DNA from: Lachnospiraceae bacterium | GTDB lineage: Bacteria > Bacillota > Clostridia > Lachnospirales > Lachnospiraceae | Direction of reading: 5' to 3' | Assembly: GCA_003488965.1 (NCBI GenBank) | Contig: DNJW01000072.1 | Coordinates: 7,181 to 14,579, forward strand | DNA: 7,399 nucleotides | Shown here: in pieces, positions 6,251 through 7,399 of the stretch | Layout of the letters: each line of letters starts with the position of its first letter | Position numbering within the stretch: the first letter of the stretch is position 1 | Notes under the pieces: model-generated | What the model was told of the DNA's origin: nothing | The model's input: only the letters and a program-made list of their open reading frames with translations | Databases searched by the model: none | Made by a program: the position numbers and the translations under genes

Positions 6251-7273
6251 TCATTTAGCGGTTTTATTATAACATATCCTGCAATATTTTGCCAGGTTCT
6301 TCTGTTTTCTGCTGCCAGCACCCGCGGCAATCCTGCTGCATAAAAAGGAAACTGCTGCCGTCACCAGCGCACTGGCGGCAAATCTCCATATATAGGCCAG
6401 TTCCCAGGCATTGACACAGTACATAAACAAATAAGTGTGGGTGAGATATATGTATAGAGAGCTCTGCCCAAGAAGAGCAAATACCTTTTCCTTTATTCTG
6501 CATTTTGCAGTTAAAATCAAAATCAGCAAAGTCCATACTACCGTTGCCCCAATCTGGAACTGCAACTGGTATTCTTCCGGCTTCCCGCCGATATCGGCAC
6601 CTCCTTCTAATTCCCATTTTATCACGAACCCCATTACAGCTGTCAGCACTGCTGTTGCCGGAACCCATATTTTATCAATAATTCTTTTCACTTGTATCTC
6701 ATATTCGCCTGCCATTACGCCCAAAGCAAACGCAATATTGGATATATACCAGAAATCCTGCATTCCTTTCCGGTAAAGAATATTGGAAAATATATATGTA
6801 AACAAAGAAAACACGGTAACCCTGGGCGCTTTGCCGCCCACCACCGTATAAACTGCAATAAATCCTATATAAAAAATAAACAAGACAAACATATACCAAT
6901 AGTCATATCCGCTTGCAAAATAGAAAAAATCCTGCACTGAGGAAAATCCTCCTGACAGCAGTTCTATAATTCCTACCACAACGAAATAGGGAATATATAC
7001 ATTCCTTATTCTTTTCCATATGAACTGTCCATACATTCTTTCCCGCCCCAGAGACTTTACCATGGCATAACCGGAAAAAAGGAAAAATATGTCTACTCCA
7101 TATATTCCAAGCTTTGTCAATGCCAGCCGGAACATTTCCCCGTTCCCCTCTGATGGAGTAAACCATGACCACCATTCCGCATAATGGGACAAAACCACCA
7201 TGGCCGCAGCTATCCCCCGAAACCAGTTTGTCTCCCTTTTTGACATTAACTGCTGACGAACCGTATTCTCCAT
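6251..7273 (-). CDS. Membrane acyltransferase, acyltransferase-3 family (OafA-like membrane domain)
   Basis: A 340-residue polytopic membrane protein of the family that O-acylates sugars on polysaccharides, cell-wall polymers or lipids. The family's RX10H pattern is Arg19 and His30 in WFRGIAAAMVVLSHY. The second landmark, GVDIFFLFSGYAMVKS, is at 59-74. The C-terminal landmark, LGQSSLYIYLTHTYLF, is at 268-283. About eight to ten hydrophobic segments are visible, including near 20-35, 58-72, 92-108, 126-146, 152-166, 174-188, 204-220, 242-256, 268-288 and 295-312. The charged tail (318-340) contains Cys331 and Cys334. There is no fused SGNH domain, so it is the short membrane-only form. The ATG start has GAGGAG (7279-7284) 5 nt upstream. 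Acceptor and acyl donor cannot be read from the sequence. It precedes the AraC regulator gene on the same strand by 31 nt, so it may share a transcript with it. Confidence 0.9.
   Translation of the reverse strand: MENTVRQQLMSKRETNWFRGIAAAMVVLSHYAEWWSWFTPSEGNGEMFRLALTKLGIYGVDIFFLFSGYAMVKSLGRERMYGQFIWKRIRNVYIPYFVVVGIIELLSGGFSSVQDFFYFASGYDYWYMFVLFIFYIGFIAVYTVVGGKAPRVTVFSLFTYIFSNILYRKGMQDFWYISNIAFALGVMAGEYEIQVKRIIDKIWVPATAVLTAVMGFVIKWELEGGADIGGKPEEYQLQFQIGATVVWTLLILILTAKCRIKEKVFALLGQSSLYIYLTHTYLFMYCVNAWELAYIWRFAASALVTAAVSFLCSRIAAGAGSRKQKNLAKYCRICYNKTAK
6266..6294 (-). promoter_or_regulatory. Extended -10 promoter for the AraC-family gene, inside the acyltransferase gene
   Basis: On the minus strand, TGTTATAAT (6266-6274) is a perfect TATAAT (6266-6271) with an extended TGn element. 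TGGCAA (6289-6294) is a weak -35 with three matches at 17-bp spacing. Transcription would start near 6259, about 40 nt before the chosen araC ATG. The element lies in the last codons of the acyltransferase gene. It would let the regulator gene be transcribed independently, and it supports the 6219 start over an upstream TTG. Confidence 0.5.
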
Positions 7274-7329
7274 ATACTCTCCTCATGAATTTAATTTTAT
7301 TCATTTCAGTGTTCTTTATAAACGAATTC

Positions 7330-7358
7330 ATCATAGCAATCCCGTATAACAGTATCAA
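7330..7358 (-). promoter_or_regulatory. Sigma-A type promoter for the acyltransferase gene
   Basis: On the minus strand, -35 TTGATA (7353-7358, five of six) and -10 TATGAT (7330-7335, five of six) are separated by exactly 17 bp. Predicted transcription start is near 7323, giving a leader of about 50 nt with the GAGGAG ribosome-binding site. It is the best-matching promoter pair in the window by eye. It could also read through into the AraC-family gene and galK-galT, as no clear terminator separates them. Confidence 0.55.
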
Positions 7359-7399
7359 TGGAGAGAGGGTTAAGATTTCCTTAATTTTTCTTTAATTTA

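Noticed and set aside
6220..6330. Extension of the AraC-family protein to 337 residues
   Set aside because: It needs a TTG start inside the acyltransferase gene and adds 37 residues outside the usual family length. The ATG at 6219 has a ribosome-binding site and a promoter at a fitting distance.
6267..6668. Minus-strand open frame of 133 codons inside the acyltransferase gene
   Set aside because: It is a shifted-frame reading of the acyltransferase C-terminal half, with no domain and no start signal.
6903..7358. Minus-strand open frame of 151 codons overlapping the start of the acyltransferase gene
   Set aside because: It is read in a different frame from the well-supported acyltransferase, shows no recognisable domain, and its upstream part is the leader and promoter of that gene.
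7165..7395. Plus-strand open frame of 76 codons at the right edge
   Set aside because: It is antisense to the acyltransferase N-terminus and its promoter, with low-complexity composition and no motif.

Overview
The window reads like chromosomal DNA of a low-to-moderate-GC Gram-positive anaerobe, most likely a Lachnospiraceae-type gut Clostridium. The evidence is the long class II (Firmicutes-type) GalT, a DUF4080-type B12-binding radical SAM protein of the kind common in Clostridia, strong Shine-Dalgarno sites of the AAAGGG/GGAGG type, and AT-rich intergenic regions. The genus is an inference; no rRNA or other marker gene is present.

Left part (1-2400): a complete B12-binding radical SAM/DUF4080 gene on the minus strand, with its stop codon at base 1. 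It is divergent from a small XRE-family regulator gene on the plus strand. Their shared 167-bp intergenic region carries an extended -10 promoter for the radical SAM gene. It also carries a long dyad just upstream of the regulator's ribosome-binding site. The regulator gene converges with galT, and a hairpin terminator that probably works in both directions lies between them.

Centre and right (2403-7399): four minus-strand genes transcribed in the order membrane acyltransferase (acyltransferase-3 family), AraC-family regulator, galK, galT. GalK phosphorylates galactose to galactose-1-phosphate and GalT exchanges it with UDP-glucose to give glucose-1-phosphate and UDP-galactose, so the pair forms the core of the Leloir pathway. 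The cupin-plus-HTH AraC regulator directly upstream is the obvious candidate sugar-responsive controller. Good promoter candidates lie upstream of the acyltransferase gene (TTGATA-17-TATGAT), inside the end of the acyltransferase gene just ahead of araC (TGTTATAAT), and in the 160-bp galK leader. That leader has two perfect TATAAT boxes and three dyads. galE, galM and a sugar transporter are not in the window.

I see no mobile element, CRISPR array, tRNA or rRNA, and no broken gene. The content is ordinary metabolic and regulatory chromosome. The least explained parts are the two intergenic control regions (1783-1949 and 5157-5316) and the unknown substrates of the radical SAM enzyme and the acyltransferase.
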